A DNA stretch of 64,000 bases from JANSWY01 sp965243755 (GCA_965243755.1 CBDEVW010000003.1:434001-498000), one strand, 5' to 3'. Shown: positions 52,871 through 62,286, counted from the first letter of the stretch. The notes: generated from the sequence alone by a model not told the origin. A program made the numbers and translations.

Positions 52871-54261
52871 TTTCCGGTGGTATAATACTCATGAATCACA
52901 GGATGGACAAGACGATTTACCTCCATACCAGAAGTATCCACAGTCACTTTCCCGAAGGCCATCATCATCTTCATCGCTTCCTGATTTAACCAGGTCGTTT
53001 CTACATCCCCAAAATCTAATGCTTTCAGGGTCTCCTTCAGTCCATCAGCCGATTGATCCATTGACCCTACAAACCAGCCCCATTCTCCCAGTGTCAAAAC
53101 CTGGTTGTGCAGGGGCACCACATCGAATCCAGCATTTCTCATCGTTTTCCCAATGGCATAATATGCTTTTGTTGCAAAATACGGACTACCAGCCTGTGTA
53201 ATCAGATATCCACCGGTTGAAAGCTTTTCTCTACACAATTTATAAAATTCCACGGTGTAATATTGGTTATATTCCAGGTTGGTCGGATCAGGAAGATCGA
53301 CAATAATCACATCAAACCGACTGGTATCAGTAGCCATAAATTTCCAGATGCTCTTATTCTCAATTTCTACATGATCCATGGGCATTACTTCTTTCGGACG
53401 GTCATTATTGCTTTCAAGAAACAATAGCAACAATTCGTAATCCTCAGGAACCAGGGTGATGGCAGGCTGATATTTATATTTCAATACTTCCTGCATCGCA
53501 CCGCCACTTTCTCCTCCAAGAATCAATACGTTTTGTGGTCTTCTGGCAGTCATTACCGGATGGACCAATGGTTCATGGTATAGCCAGTGGTCAAGGGAAT
53601 TGATTCGGTTTTGACCGTTGACATAATACCAATACTGATTTTGCCATCTGGTGACGTCCAACCTGGATTTCCTTGTTTTATCCTGTGCCACCAAATGATC
53701 CTCATACTTGCTTTGCCCTGGTAGTATATCTGGTGATTTTAATCCCAAAAGCGCCAACACCACCAGCCCAATGGGAATTATCTTCATAAACGGCTTTAAC
53801 CTTCTGGCCGTTAGCGAGATGATCAGAAAAATAACTGCGAATAAATAATCGGCATTCGGAAGATAAAAAGCGGCAAGAAAACCAACAATAAGCATCGGCA
53901 ACTCAACCAGACTGAAAGCCCCATCAGCTCTGAAATGAATTGCCATCAACCCTCCCAACAGTGCGGTAACCAACACAAGATCCCAGCTGAAATAAGTAAT
54001 CTCCACCAGGTAGAGTAGTGTTTGCTGGCCAAGAAACCACATCATTGGAAAAATAATTAAACCGACGAGCAGCAGATTTAATCTCCTTCGTACCCACCAG
54101 CCCATCAACATACCAAATGACGTTGCACCCAGAATAAGCAATGCTTCCACCCACAGCTGATCAGAAAAAAGCTTTACCCAGTTTAACTGATGACCCATAA
54201 AAAGGCCCAGCAAAACTGCGGGAACCAAACCAGTAACATTATTTCTCAATGACTGGATCAA
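52855..54261 (-). CDS. Second membrane-anchored spermidine-synthase-like protein, diverged SAM site
   Basis: A 468-residue paralogue of the synthase at 42212-43753. Residues 1-175 are membrane helices and about 185-460 the synthase-like domain. Shared blocks are YHEPLVHPVM, LITQAGSPYFATKAYYAIGK and PLHNQVLTLGEWGW. The SAM loop GGGDGG is GGESGG here, and the ribose-binding VDLDP is replaced by VPEDYE. The catalytic Asp pair (VDLPDP) remains. Altered substrate or non-catalytic function is possible. It shares ATGA with the channel gene and overlaps the next gene by 16 bp. Confidence 0.85.
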   Translation of the reverse strand: MIQSLRNNVTGLVPAVLLGLFMGHQLNWVKLFSDQLWVEALLILGATSFGMLMGWWVRRRLNLLLVGLIIFPMMWFLGQQTLLYLVEITYFSWDLVLVTALLGGLMAIHFRADGAFSLVELPMLIVGFLAAFYLPNADYLFAVIFLIISLTARRLKPFMKIIPIGLVVLALLGLKSPDILPGQSKYEDHLVAQDKTRKSRLDVTRWQNQYWYYVNGQNRINSLDHWLYHEPLVHPVMTARRPQNVLILGGESGGAMQEVLKYKYQPAITLVPEDYELLLLFLESNNDRPKEVMPMDHVEIENKSIWKFMATDTSRFDVIIVDLPDPTNLEYNQYYTVEFYKLCREKLSTGGYLITQAGSPYFATKAYYAIGKTMRNAGFDVVPLHNQVLTLGEWGWFVGSMDQSADGLKETLKALDFGDVETTWLNQEAMKMMMAFGKVTVDTSGMEVNRLVHPVIHEYYTTGNWIFK

Positions 54262-55040
54262 TTTTCCTCCTGCTCCTTGTTTTTGTCTTTTTCCGCCAGC
54301 GCACTTTCAAAACCTGATGCAATTATTCCTGCAGGAAGAGCAAACATACCAACACCCAAAATCGCAATAAAGGCTCCCAACAACCTTCCTAGTGGCGTTA
54401 TAGGATAAACATCACCATACCCAACGGTCGTCAATGTAGCGACTCCCCACCACATGGTAGCAGGGATACTGGTGAATGCTTCGGGCTGTGCCTCATTTTC
54501 TACATAATACATCAGACTGGACGAAATGATCAGCATAATCACGACGATCGTAACTGAAATCACCAATTCCTCCCTTCTCTTCCTAAGCACCCTCACAATT
54601 GATTGAAATGCCGCTGAGTATCTCCCCAGTTTAAATATCCTGAACAACCTGAATAACCTGAGCACTCTGAGAAACCGGCCGTCCATCGCGACAAAAAGAG
54701 GCAAATAAAAAGGTAAAATGGCCATCAGGTCTATCAGCATAGACAAGCTGAAGATGTACTTGATCCTCCCCCATATGGGGCTGGCGTAGTATGGATCCGC
54801 CGTACATGCCCATATCCTGATCAGGTATTCAATGGTAAATACCGCCACCGAGAAATATTCAAAATATTCAAACTGCCACTGATAGGCCTGATGAATGGAA
54901 TCCACGGTTTCGAGCACAACCGCAATCACATTGAGCACTATCAGTGTCATGATAAACAGATCAAAATAGCGGCTGACTTTGTCTTCTTCACTCTCGGCCT
55001 TATCAAGGGCCCTCATGATACTTTTTTTAGTGACCTTCAT
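54258..55040 (-). CDS. Voltage-gated-type potassium channel
   Basis: A 260-residue six-helix channel. Helices S1-S4 span residues 27-150, with an S4 in which Arg or Lys recurs every third position (RFLRVLRLFRLFRIFKLGRY, 122-141). The pore follows, with selectivity filter TTVGYGD at 204-210, then S6 ending in an acidic tail (EKDKNKEQEEN). It would conduct K+ across the inner membrane. Polyamines block inward-rectifier channels in other systems, so its place among polyamine genes is notable. It follows SpeD by 20 nt. Confidence 0.92.
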   Translation of the reverse strand: MKVTKKSIMRALDKAESEEDKVSRYFDLFIMTLIVLNVIAVVLETVDSIHQAYQWQFEYFEYFSVAVFTIEYLIRIWACTADPYYASPIWGRIKYIFSLSMLIDLMAILPFYLPLFVAMDGRFLRVLRLFRLFRIFKLGRYSAAFQSIVRVLRKRREELVISVTIVVIMLIISSSLMYYVENEAQPEAFTSIPATMWWGVATLTTVGYGDVYPITPLGRLLGAFIAILGVGMFALPAGIIASGFESALAEKDKNKEQEEN

Positions 55041-55060
55041 GTGTTAGTTGGTGATTAATG

Positions 55061-55360
55061 TTAATCGACAGTTTCTTTGGAATTATAGATTTCCAATAAA
55101 GATAAAAAATCTTCAAACATCTGACGGTTACAGCTGCTCAATTCAATGTAGGTCTTATTTTGTTCGGGAAAAGTATGAATGGCAAAATGGCTTTCAGCAA
55201 GCAGCCAAAGTCCAGTCCAGCCCTGTGGCTCAAAGAAATGTTCCATGAAATTAAGAATCCCAAAACCCGATTCCTCCAGCATTTTGTCAAACAGTGGTTT
55301 CAACACTTTGGGATCGGTCTCTTCAATCCAGGTAGAATGGTTGTCTATATGTGCTTCCAA
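55061..55360 (-). CDS. speD: S-adenosylmethionine decarboxylase proenzyme
   Basis: A 99-residue small-type AdoMetDC. The self-cleavage motif LLAESHFAIHTFPE is intact: cleavage before Ser57 makes the pyruvoyl group, with His62 and Cys77 (ELSSC) as helper residues. The product, decarboxylated SAM, feeds aminopropyl transfer by the two synthase-type proteins in this window. The common DVFTC reads ELSSC. It starts 7 nt after the aldo/keto reductase stop, so the two are likely co-transcribed. Confidence 0.88.
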   Translation of the reverse strand: MEAHIDNHSTWIEETDPKVLKPLFDKMLEESGFGILNFMEHFFEPQGWTGLWLLAESHFAIHTFPEQNKTYIELSSCNRQMFEDFLSLLEIYNSKETVD

Positions 55361-55367
55361 ATTTCGA

Positions 55368-56198
55368 TTAAAAGTTAAAGTTGTCGGGATCCGGTCCTAC
55401 CCTTTCATGACGGTCCAGTGAATCAATTAATTGCATGTCCTCATCTTTGATTTTAAAATCAAAAATGTTCGCATTGTCAATGATTCTTTCCTTTTTTACA
55501 CTTTTTGGGATAGTGATTACTCCTTTCTGCAAATTCCATCTCAGCACCACCTGTACCACTGTTTTCCCATATTTAGCTGCCAGATCCTGCAGTTCATTTA
55601 CCTCAAAAATTTTTCCCTGCATCAATGGGCTCCACGCTTCATAGCGAATCTCCCTGGCATGGCAAAAATCCACCAGGTCCTGTTGTACCAACCGTGGATG
55701 AAATTCCATCTGGTTCACCATTGGGGTCACCTCGGCTGTTTCCAGCAAGTCTTCTAGGTGGTGTTGCAGAAAATTGCTGACCCCTATTGCACGCACCTTT
55801 CCTTCCCTGTATAAATGCTCCATGGCTCGCCAGGTATCCGCAGACAGGTCCTTGGGCCAGTGAATAAGATAAAGATCAAGATAATCAAGGCCAAGTCTCA
55901 TCAAACTGGTCTCATATGCTTTAATGGTGCTATCGTAACCCTGGTCACTGTTCCATACTTTGGAGGTAATAAACAATTCCTCTCTATCCACTCCACAATT
56001 GCGAATAGCCTTGCCAACTCCCTCCTCATTTTTATATATAGCAGCTGTGTCAATGGATCGATATCCGGCATCAACAGCGTATCTCACCGCATTTTCTACT
56101 TCTTCCCCAGCTTTTGACTGAAACACCCCTAATCCAAAATATGGCATCTCCACACCATTATTCAGTTTTACGGTTCCCTGTAGGTCAGTTATTTTCAT
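55368..56198 (-). CDS. Aldo/keto reductase
   Basis: A 276-residue AKR with the full catalytic tetrad: Asp50 and Tyr55 (SIDTAAIY), Lys80 (FITSKVW) and His113 (LIHWPKD). The NADPH-binding end IPKSVKKERIIDN is present. The length is normal for the family. It is the first gene of the polyamine operon. It could reduce aminoaldehydes made when the FAD enzyme oxidises polyamines (inference); general carbonyl reduction is the safe call. Confidence 0.92.
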   Translation of the reverse strand: MKITDLQGTVKLNNGVEMPYFGLGVFQSKAGEEVENAVRYAVDAGYRSIDTAAIYKNEEGVGKAIRNCGVDREELFITSKVWNSDQGYDSTIKAYETSLMRLGLDYLDLYLIHWPKDLSADTWRAMEHLYREGKVRAIGVSNFLQHHLEDLLETAEVTPMVNQMEFHPRLVQQDLVDFCHAREIRYEAWSPLMQGKIFEVNELQDLAAKYGKTVVQVVLRWNLQKGVITIPKSVKKERIIDNANIFDFKIKDEDMQLIDSLDRHERVGPDPDNFNF

Positions 56199-56273
56199 GC
56201 ATTAAAATTACAAATCCTAAGCAATTTTAAGCCGCTATCCCGCTTTTTATTCAGTCAGCTTAGTTGACAATAA

Positions 56274-56303
56274 AAAAGTGACCCCATGGAAAAGATCACT
56301 TTT
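56274..56303. terminator. Weak hairpin between DUF2141 and the aldo/keto reductase
   Basis: AAAAGTGA and TCACTTTT form an 8-bp stem with a 14-nt loop, A-rich on one side and T-rich on the other. It may end the DUF2141 transcript on the minus strand. Confidence 0.4.
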
Positions 56304-56396
56304 GATGAACCGCACATTCAACACACGGGCAACCGCACAAGGGCTCTCCGCGCTTCAGCCTGCCATCGCCTCACCCATTTCGGTCTTCTGCTGCTC

Positions 56397-56786
56397 CTAG
56401 TGCAAATTAATTTGTAGCGGGTTTGCAGATGGAATTTCAACCTTGGAGTCCTTGAAAGATGGTGGGCCAAACATGCCCATGGCGTCATTGGAAAAACCAT
56501 ATGGCTCAGAGGGAATACCTACAAAATTGGTATCGAGCTCCTGATTACCATTTAAATCCTGAAATACAGAGATGGCATATACTCCCGGTTCTAAATCCAG
56601 TGAAATCAATACTACCCCTTCTTTTACAGTTGCTTTGTAAGTCTTCAATGACTTCTTCAGGAAGTTTTCTTCAGTATCATATACTGCTACATAAACTTCA
56701 CCTGTTACCTCTTTTACCTTTACGTTAAGTTCAGTGGCGTTACCCACATTAAGTAACAATGAAAGACAAATTAAAATCAATCCCAT
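56397..56786 (-). CDS. DUF2141 domain secreted protein
   Basis: A 129-residue protein with a short signal peptide (LILICLSLLLNVGNA) and the full DUF2141 beta-sandwich. Family blocks are GEVYVAVYDTEENFL, ISLDLEPGVYAISVFQDLNGN and IPSEPYGFSNDAMG. The domain may bind carbohydrate or calcium; no activity is known. It lies about 200 bp upstream of the aldo/keto reductase with a hairpin between. Confidence 0.9.
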   Translation of the reverse strand: MGLILICLSLLLNVGNATELNVKVKEVTGEVYVAVYDTEENFLKKSLKTYKATVKEGVVLISLDLEPGVYAISVFQDLNGNQELDTNFVGIPSEPYGFSNDAMGMFGPPSFKDSKVEIPSANPLQINLH

Positions 56787-57041
56787 AATTTTGTGTTTTT
56801 GTTAGTTGATCAAAGCTCCCTGTTCCTGTCTCCTAATCCAACTTCAACATGACAACCTGTCGAATTTCCACGCTGAACTGTAAGGCCGCAACATCAATCA
56901 ATAACTACAGAAAGAATTACCATCCATGATTCTAATTAAAAAACAATTCCATAGCACATGATGTTTCCAGATTAAAAGAAGTAATTCTTATTCATAACAA
57001 CATTAAATTTTGTATTTTACAAAACACGGAATTATTTTCTT

Positions 57042-60000
57042 GTGCAGAGACCGAACACTATTCAGCTGGCGAAATATCACCTCATCATTGTATTGTGCTT
57101 TGCAATGGTATTGGGATCCCATGCGATGGATTTTACTTTCAAGCACTATAATTCAGAACACGGTCTCTCCCAGATCACCATACTTTCAATTTTCGAAGAT
57201 TCAGATGGCTTTATATGGATTGGCACCAGAAACGGTCTCAATTTTTTTGATGGGCATGAATTTACCAGGTTCTTCAACAATCCCTGGGAAGACAACAGCC
57301 TTTCCAACAATGTGGTAAATGCCATTACTGCAGACAAGAATGGTGTATTATGGATTGGGACCGAGGCAGGGTTGTGCAGTTACAATAAAGAGTTCCATCA
57401 GTTCAACAGATACGACCTCAAAGAGCTGTATAAAGGAGGTTGGAACATCACCAGCCTTCAATTTGATGATCAGGGCAACCTGTGGATCGCCTCCAATTTT
57501 GGTGTTCACCGAATGGACCGGGGCTCCATGGAGATCTACCCTGTTGCACTATTGACCAATGGACCCAAAATTGAAGACAAGCATTTTTATCAAATCATCA
57601 AAACAACAATAGGAGATGTATTTCTTGCGGGGGCTTCCGGACTGTACAAAGTGGATCCCAACCGACTAAATACGGTAATCAAACAATCTTATTCCTTCCA
57701 TGAACAGGTGTTGGATTTTGCAGAAAGCATTGCCGAAACTCCAGATGGCAAACTGCTGGTCAGTAGCCAATCAAAGCTTTGGGAGGTGAACCCACAAAAT
57801 TTTGAAGCAAGAATTTTCAATAACCAGTACAAGGGATTGTCTTTTGGCAGCAGAAATATCATTGTTCTTGATCAATCGACTGCCTGGGTGGGTAGTTATG
57901 ACGGAGTTTTTATTTTGGATTATGAAAATGGACAATACATCCACAGATTACATCACATCGGTGACGATCACCTGAGTCTTTCTGACAATTCTGTCCATGG
58001 CATGCTCAGATGTGTTAATGGTGATATCTGGATCGGAACATGGTCCGGAGGGCTCAATTATTATTCACCTTACCAGAACATATTTGATGTCTTTCAACAT
58101 TCCGTGAAAAACCCAGAGTATACGCTCAACTCCGACATTATTAATTCATTTGCAGAAGGACCAGATGGCAAGCTTTATATCGCCACAGGCCGGGGAGGAT
58201 TAAACATTTATGATGAATCCACCGGGACCTATCAGTATGTATTGACCAATCTAAACATCAGAAGGCTATTGTTTGAAGATGAGAGCACACTTTGGTTAGG
58301 AACTTATTATAATGGCATTGTTAAATACGACATTCAAACCAGGCAATCAAAATTCTACAAGCATCAAAAAGGTGATCAGGCCATAATTCCTGCTAACACC
58401 AACCATGCGCTATTGAAAGATAAAAATGGCACTATCTGGATAGGCTCCTGGAACAGGCTGTACAGGTATGACCCGGAGAAAGATCATTTCGTCAGATATG
58501 CATACAAAGTCGCTGACATCAATGATTACCATACGATAGAACAGATCATTGAAGTGGGAAACAACCTTTGGTTAATTACCAATACAGGCATTCAGGTTTT
58601 TGATCCGGCAAATCAAAAATTTATTCGCCGACATCAATATGAACCCGGTGATAGAAATGGATTACCAGGGGATGTTTTGTTTCATGCAACAATCGATAAA
58701 ACCAACAAATTATGGATAGCAGGTCAGGGAGGCATTAGCTACTACATTCCGGAATCACAGTCTTTTTATACACTCACGGTTGAAGATGGTTTGCCTTCTA
58801 ACATGCCTGTGTGCCTGGTAGTGGATGATGCAAATAACCTTTGGATAAGTAGTGCACATGGTTTGTCCGTGTTAAATCAGGTCAATATGAGGTTCAGGGT
58901 GTTTGATCAAACCAATAACCTACAAAGCTATACCTTTCGGGAAGGCTCATGCTATCGCTGCAAGGATGGTACATTATACTTTGGCGGCATGAATGGATAC
59001 AACAAAGTTGATCCCAGGGCTGTGAAAGTTGATCCCAACAAACCTCGCATTGTAATTACAGATCTCAAGTTGTTTAATAAAATCATTTCTCCTGAGAACA
59101 ACCCTATATTAGAGCGAAGCATCAGTGAATTGGATACACTGGTACTTGATTACTTCGAAAATGTGATCACTTTGGATTACGTAGCAGTTGATTATTCAGA
59201 GCCCTACAAAAACCAATATGCCTACATGATGGAGGGTTTCGAAACGGAATGGAATAATGTTGGGAAACTGCGAACTGCCACTTACACCAATTTGGCCCCT
59301 GGCACTTATGTGTTTAAAGTAAAAGCTTCAAATGGTGACGGCATTTGGAATGATCAGGGGAAATCACTGGTCATTAAGATCATCCCTCCAATCTGGTTGA
59401 CCAACTGGTTTAGGGTCATGATGGTGTTAACTATTGTTTTTGGAGTAACGCTCTTTTATAAACTAAGAGTAAGGACCTACAAGCGAAACCAGGTGTTACT
59501 GAAACAAACAGTAAGTGACCGCACAAGAGAGCTTCAGGAAATTAATGAGCAGCTTGGTGAGAAGAACGAACAGGTATTGGAACAAAAAGAGGAGATCGAG
59601 GCACAAAGAGATTCTTTGAAAGAGACATTAAGACACCTGGAGCAAACTCAGGAACAGCTGGTAGAATCAGAGAAAATGGCATCTGTGGGGACAATAACCG
59701 CCGGACTTGCCCATGAATTAAATAATCCATTGAATTACATCGTTGGATTGTCCGATCCCATCAAAAGGGACCTGCAGGATGTTTTGGAAAATGTACGTGA
59801 AGACAAAAAAGAAGAATCAAAAGAACTTATTGAGGAAATAAACAATTTGCTCGACAGCATTGCTGATGGTGCGAAGAAGGCTGCTACAATTGTAAAGAAC
59901 CTGCTGGACATTTCTCCAAGAGGTCCAAAAAGTGATAACCAGCTGTTTAGTGTCAATGAAATCATCAGTGCCACCACGCTTTTAATCAGTAAAACCAATC

Positions 60001-60410
60001 CTAATGCTGAAATAAAGGTGGAGTTAAAGGATCAAATTCAGATTTATGGCAATCAGGTAGAGATTAACCAGGTGCTGATCAATATGATCCATAACGGGTT
60101 GGATGCAATCCCTGCTGAGAAAAAAGCCATTGTGGAAGTGACTGGCGAAAAAGGATCTGATTCCTACTTGCTCAGCATCAGGGATAACGGAATTGGCATG
60201 TCCCATGAAATCATGCAAAAAATCTTCGATCCCTTCTTCACGACCAAGCCACCAGGACATGGTACGGGACTGGGCTTATACATCAGCTATTCCATCATTA
60301 AAAAGCACGGCGGTAAAATTGACGTAGCATCAACCGAAAATGAAGGGACCACCTTCACAATCCGGCTTCCACTACCCTCATCAAGTCAGGTATTAAAAAA
60401 AGCTAATTAG
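57042..60410 (+). CDS. Reg_prop/Y_Y_Y two-component sensor histidine kinase
   Basis: A 1122-residue kinase starting at GTG 57042. After a signal-anchor (LIIVLCFAMVLGSHAM), residues 30-700 form a double beta-propeller of Reg_prop repeats (DGFIWIGTRNGLNFFDG, NGVLWIGTEAGLCSYN). Y_Y_Y lies at about 715-785 (NQYAYMMEGFETEW), a membrane helix at 790-812, a coiled coil, then HisKA with SVGTITAGLAHELNNPLNYI (about 882) and an HATPase ending near 1110 (DNGIGM, GTGLGLYISY). Unlike many such hybrids, it has no receiver or AraC domain. It ends 6 bp before a convergent stress-protein gene. Confidence 0.93.
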   Translation: MQRPNTIQLAKYHLIIVLCFAMVLGSHAMDFTFKHYNSEHGLSQITILSIFEDSDGFIWIGTRNGLNFFDGHEFTRFFNNPWEDNSLSNNVVNAITADKNGVLWIGTEAGLCSYNKEFHQFNRYDLKELYKGGWNITSLQFDDQGNLWIASNFGVHRMDRGSMEIYPVALLTNGPKIEDKHFYQIIKTTIGDVFLAGASGLYKVDPNRLNTVIKQSYSFHEQVLDFAESIAETPDGKLLVSSQSKLWEVNPQNFEARIFNNQYKGLSFGSRNIIVLDQSTAWVGSYDGVFILDYENGQYIHRLHHIGDDHLSLSDNSVHGMLRCVNGDIWIGTWSGGLNYYSPYQNIFDVFQHSVKNPEYTLNSDIINSFAEGPDGKLYIATGRGGLNIYDESTGTYQYVLTNLNIRRLLFEDESTLWLGTYYNGIVKYDIQTRQSKFYKHQKGDQAIIPANTNHALLKDKNGTIWIGSWNRLYRYDPEKDHFVRYAYKVADINDYHTIEQIIEVGNNLWLITNTGIQVFDPANQKFIRRHQYEPGDRNGLPGDVLFHATIDKTNKLWIAGQGGISYYIPESQSFYTLTVEDGLPSNMPVCLVVDDANNLWISSAHGLSVLNQVNMRFRVFDQTNNLQSYTFREGSCYRCKDGTLYFGGMNGYNKVDPRAVKVDPNKPRIVITDLKLFNKIISPENNPILERSISELDTLVLDYFENVITLDYVAVDYSEPYKNQYAYMMEGFETEWNNVGKLRTATYTNLAPGTYVFKVKASNGDGIWNDQGKSLVIKIIPPIWLTNWFRVMMVLTIVFGVTLFYKLRVRTYKRNQVLLKQTVSDRTRELQEINEQLGEKNEQVLEQKEEIEAQRDSLKETLRHLEQTQEQLVESEKMASVGTITAGLAHELNNPLNYIVGLSDPIKRDLQDVLENVREDKKEESKELIEEINNLLDSIADGAKKAATIVKNLLDISPRGPKSDNQLFSVNEIISATTLLISKTNPNAEIKVELKDQIQIYGNQVEINQVLINMIHNGLDAIPAEKKAIVEVTGEKGSDSYLLSIRDNGIGMSHEIMQKIFDPFFTTKPPGHGTGLGLYISYSIIKKHGGKIDVASTENEGTTFTIRLPLPSSSQVLKKAN

Positions 60411-60416
60411 GTATGT

Positions 60417-61226
60417 TTAGCTAATATGTACATTCAACATTGGTACTGAGAGATGATTCACAATGTGTTGAGCCAACCTATTATTACTACGATGAGTAAC
60501 CATTCCAAGAATATCTGAATTCTGATCAAGAAATTTTGTGAGCCCCTCCTGATAATTTGTTGCATTATAAATCGTACAACCCTCTACCATACCTTTCCCA
60601 TAATCCTTAAAAATGCTCATCCTACTGAGTGAATCCTCTGTTGTCATGAAAGTATTAGGTGTATTGACAAGCAACAAATGAACTTTCAACTTTGTTGATT
60701 GAGCAACTGAAATAAGCTTTTTAAATCCAGCCAGGCCTTTAATATCAAAATCGGACATAAAAACAATCCTACCACAATCCCAATTGACAGGGAAATCCTT
60801 AATGACCAAAACAGGCACTGTTGACGTCTTGACAACTTTTTGAGTATTGGAGCCAATGATCATTTCTCTGAACCCGGATACTCCATTGGAACCCATTACA
60901 ATATAGTCGTATTGGTGATCAGCGGCCAGTTTAGAAATATATTTAGTGTCTTCATTAAAAATTAGATATTTCTTTCCTATCAATCCAATTTTCTCGGTGG
61001 CCATCACCCGTTCATCAAGTTCCTGATGAGCAACTTTAACTTTTTTAGTCACATCAGGATACATAACATCCTGATCTCTTTCCTGCAGCATAATCCAATC
61101 ATGGGGTATATCCATGATGTGTATATAGTCAACCTCCCCGTTTGTTACTTGTGCCAATTCCATTGCTGCTCTGGTCGCTTCATCAGCGCAATGTGAGAAA
61201 TCCGTTGGTACTAATATCTTTTTCAT
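60417..61226 (-). CDS. Universal stress protein, two tandem Usp domains
   Basis: A 269-residue protein; the ATG at 61226 is chosen because it starts the Usp fold directly (KKILVPTDFSHCADEA), while the longer form adds ten untypical residues. Domain 1 spans 1-145 with the nucleotide motif YIVMGSNGVSGFREMIIGSNTQKVV, which resembles the ATP-binding G-2X-G-9X-G(S/T). Domain 2 (about 150-269) is diverged. It is likely cytosolic and stress-induced. Confidence 0.92.
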   Translation of the reverse strand: MKKILVPTDFSHCADEATRAAMELAQVTNGEVDYIHIMDIPHDWIMLQERDQDVMYPDVTKKVKVAHQELDERVMATEKIGLIGKKYLIFNEDTKYISKLAADHQYDYIVMGSNGVSGFREMIIGSNTQKVVKTSTVPVLVIKDFPVNWDCGRIVFMSDFDIKGLAGFKKLISVAQSTKLKVHLLLVNTPNTFMTTEDSLSRMSIFKDYGKGMVEGCTIYNATNYQEGLTKFLDQNSDILGMVTHRSNNRLAQHIVNHLSVPMLNVHIS

Positions 61227-61393
61227 AACATTTCTAATTATGTATGAAAAATACAAAGCCTTCAGATGTCATCGAATGACCCTTGTCAACCAGCTAAATG
61301 AGAGTTATCAACCTCAGTAAACTTTGAACCTGCCCGGAGAACTAACAACTGCCCTCAGCACTAACATATAGGAAACGCCTTGTTGTAATAACG

Positions 61394-61900
61394 TTATAAC
61401 ATTTCAGGAGCAGTTGCTCTGATGTTTACTTTTTCTTCTGCCAACATTTTCAATTTTCTATCCTCTTGTTTTTCGTCTTCCAGGTTCTTGTGCATTGCGC
61501 TCGCAAGGTCATTTAGGTTGAGTGTTTTTGCGTAGGTACATATCGCTCCATAGCCAGCAATTTTATAATGAATGATGTGCTGTAACGCAGTTATCAGTGC
61601 CGCATCCAATACTTCCGGATCCATACATCGGATGATCAACGTTTTTATTTCCTTCAGCAAAGTGTGAATGGTCATACAAACCTCGCCTTCATCTGGTACA
61701 TACAGACTACTAAATGCCTGTCTCAAACGCATCAGACCATCCTGATTGTATTGTCTGTATTCGTCTATGTAATTATACAAGGTAGTGTCAGTGGCTTCTT
61801 CTCGTATTCTCTCCAGGGTTTGGAGTAATTGCTGATGGGCATGGTAGATATCGCGCATTTGCTCTATCATCAAATCGTGTAAATTAAAAATCTTCTTCAT
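61394..61900 (-). CDS. DUF892 (YciE-like) ferritin-like protein
   Basis: A 168-residue four-helix protein of the DUF892/YciE family (NLHDLMIEQMRDIYHAHQQL, IIHYKIAGYGAICTYAKTL). His and Glu residues in these helices resemble a di-iron site. Family members respond to stress. It is on the same strand as the universal stress protein, 167 bp upstream, so a shared stress role is plausible. Confidence 0.88.
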   Translation of the reverse strand: MKKIFNLHDLMIEQMRDIYHAHQQLLQTLERIREEATDTTLYNYIDEYRQYNQDGLMRLRQAFSSLYVPDEGEVCMTIHTLLKEIKTLIIRCMDPEVLDAALITALQHIIHYKIAGYGAICTYAKTLNLNDLASAMHKNLEDEKQEDRKLKMLAEEKVNIRATAPEML

Positions 61901-61999
61901 GGTTTTACTGCTTTGGAATGTCTATAAAAGATACGAAAAACCAGGGACAAATGCTTGACAAAATTCAGGGAAAAATATGATCTCTTACTTCAAAAAGAA

Positions 62000-62025
62000 A
62001 GGTGATCCTAAGCATTGGATCACCT
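62000..62025 (-). terminator. Terminator after the PID-CTERM gene (minus strand)
   Basis: AGGTGATCC and GGATCACCT form a perfect 9-bp stem with an 8-nt loop. On the minus strand a T-rich stretch (TTCTTTTTG) follows. It lies about 80 nt past the small gene. Confidence 0.75.
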
Positions 62026-62103
62026 CATCTCGCGAACTCAAATACGGAAAAAAATTGATCGCTATTCCGGTACCATACGGTACGCTGGTATTGCTGCTGG
62101 CAG

Positions 62104-62274
62104 TTATTTCCTACTGTCCCGCAACTTCTTAATTCCGTATAGTCCTCCTGCCGCCAAAAGGATACTGAGCCCTCCATCTATCGGTGTAGCAGGTGGTCCA
62201 CCAGGTCCGGCAAACGCCAGGGTAGTAACAAATATTAAACCGGTAGTAACTATTAGACTTATATAATTTTTCAT
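62104..62274 (-). CDS. PID-CTERM small sorted protein
   Basis: A 56-residue peptide whose whole sequence fits the PID-CTERM pattern. It has a signal peptide (YISLIVTTGLIFVTTLAFA), a short Gly/Pro stretch (GPGGPPATPIDGG), a hydrophobic helix (LSILLAAGGLYGI) and a basic end (KKLRDSRK). The helix plus basic tail is the layout of C-terminal sorting signals, and PIDGG is the defining motif. It starts 12 nt after the T9SS protein stop, behind a purine-rich stretch, so the two form an operon. It is shorter than usual gene-calling cut-offs. Confidence 0.85.
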   Translation of the reverse strand: MKNYISLIVTTGLIFVTTLAFAGPGGPPATPIDGGLSILLAAGGLYGIKKLRDSRK

Positions 62275-62286
62275 GACGATTCTCTT

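Noticed and set aside
62015..62266. Plus-strand gene of 83 residues
   Set aside because: It is antisense to the convincing PID-CTERM peptide and its translation has no coherent features.
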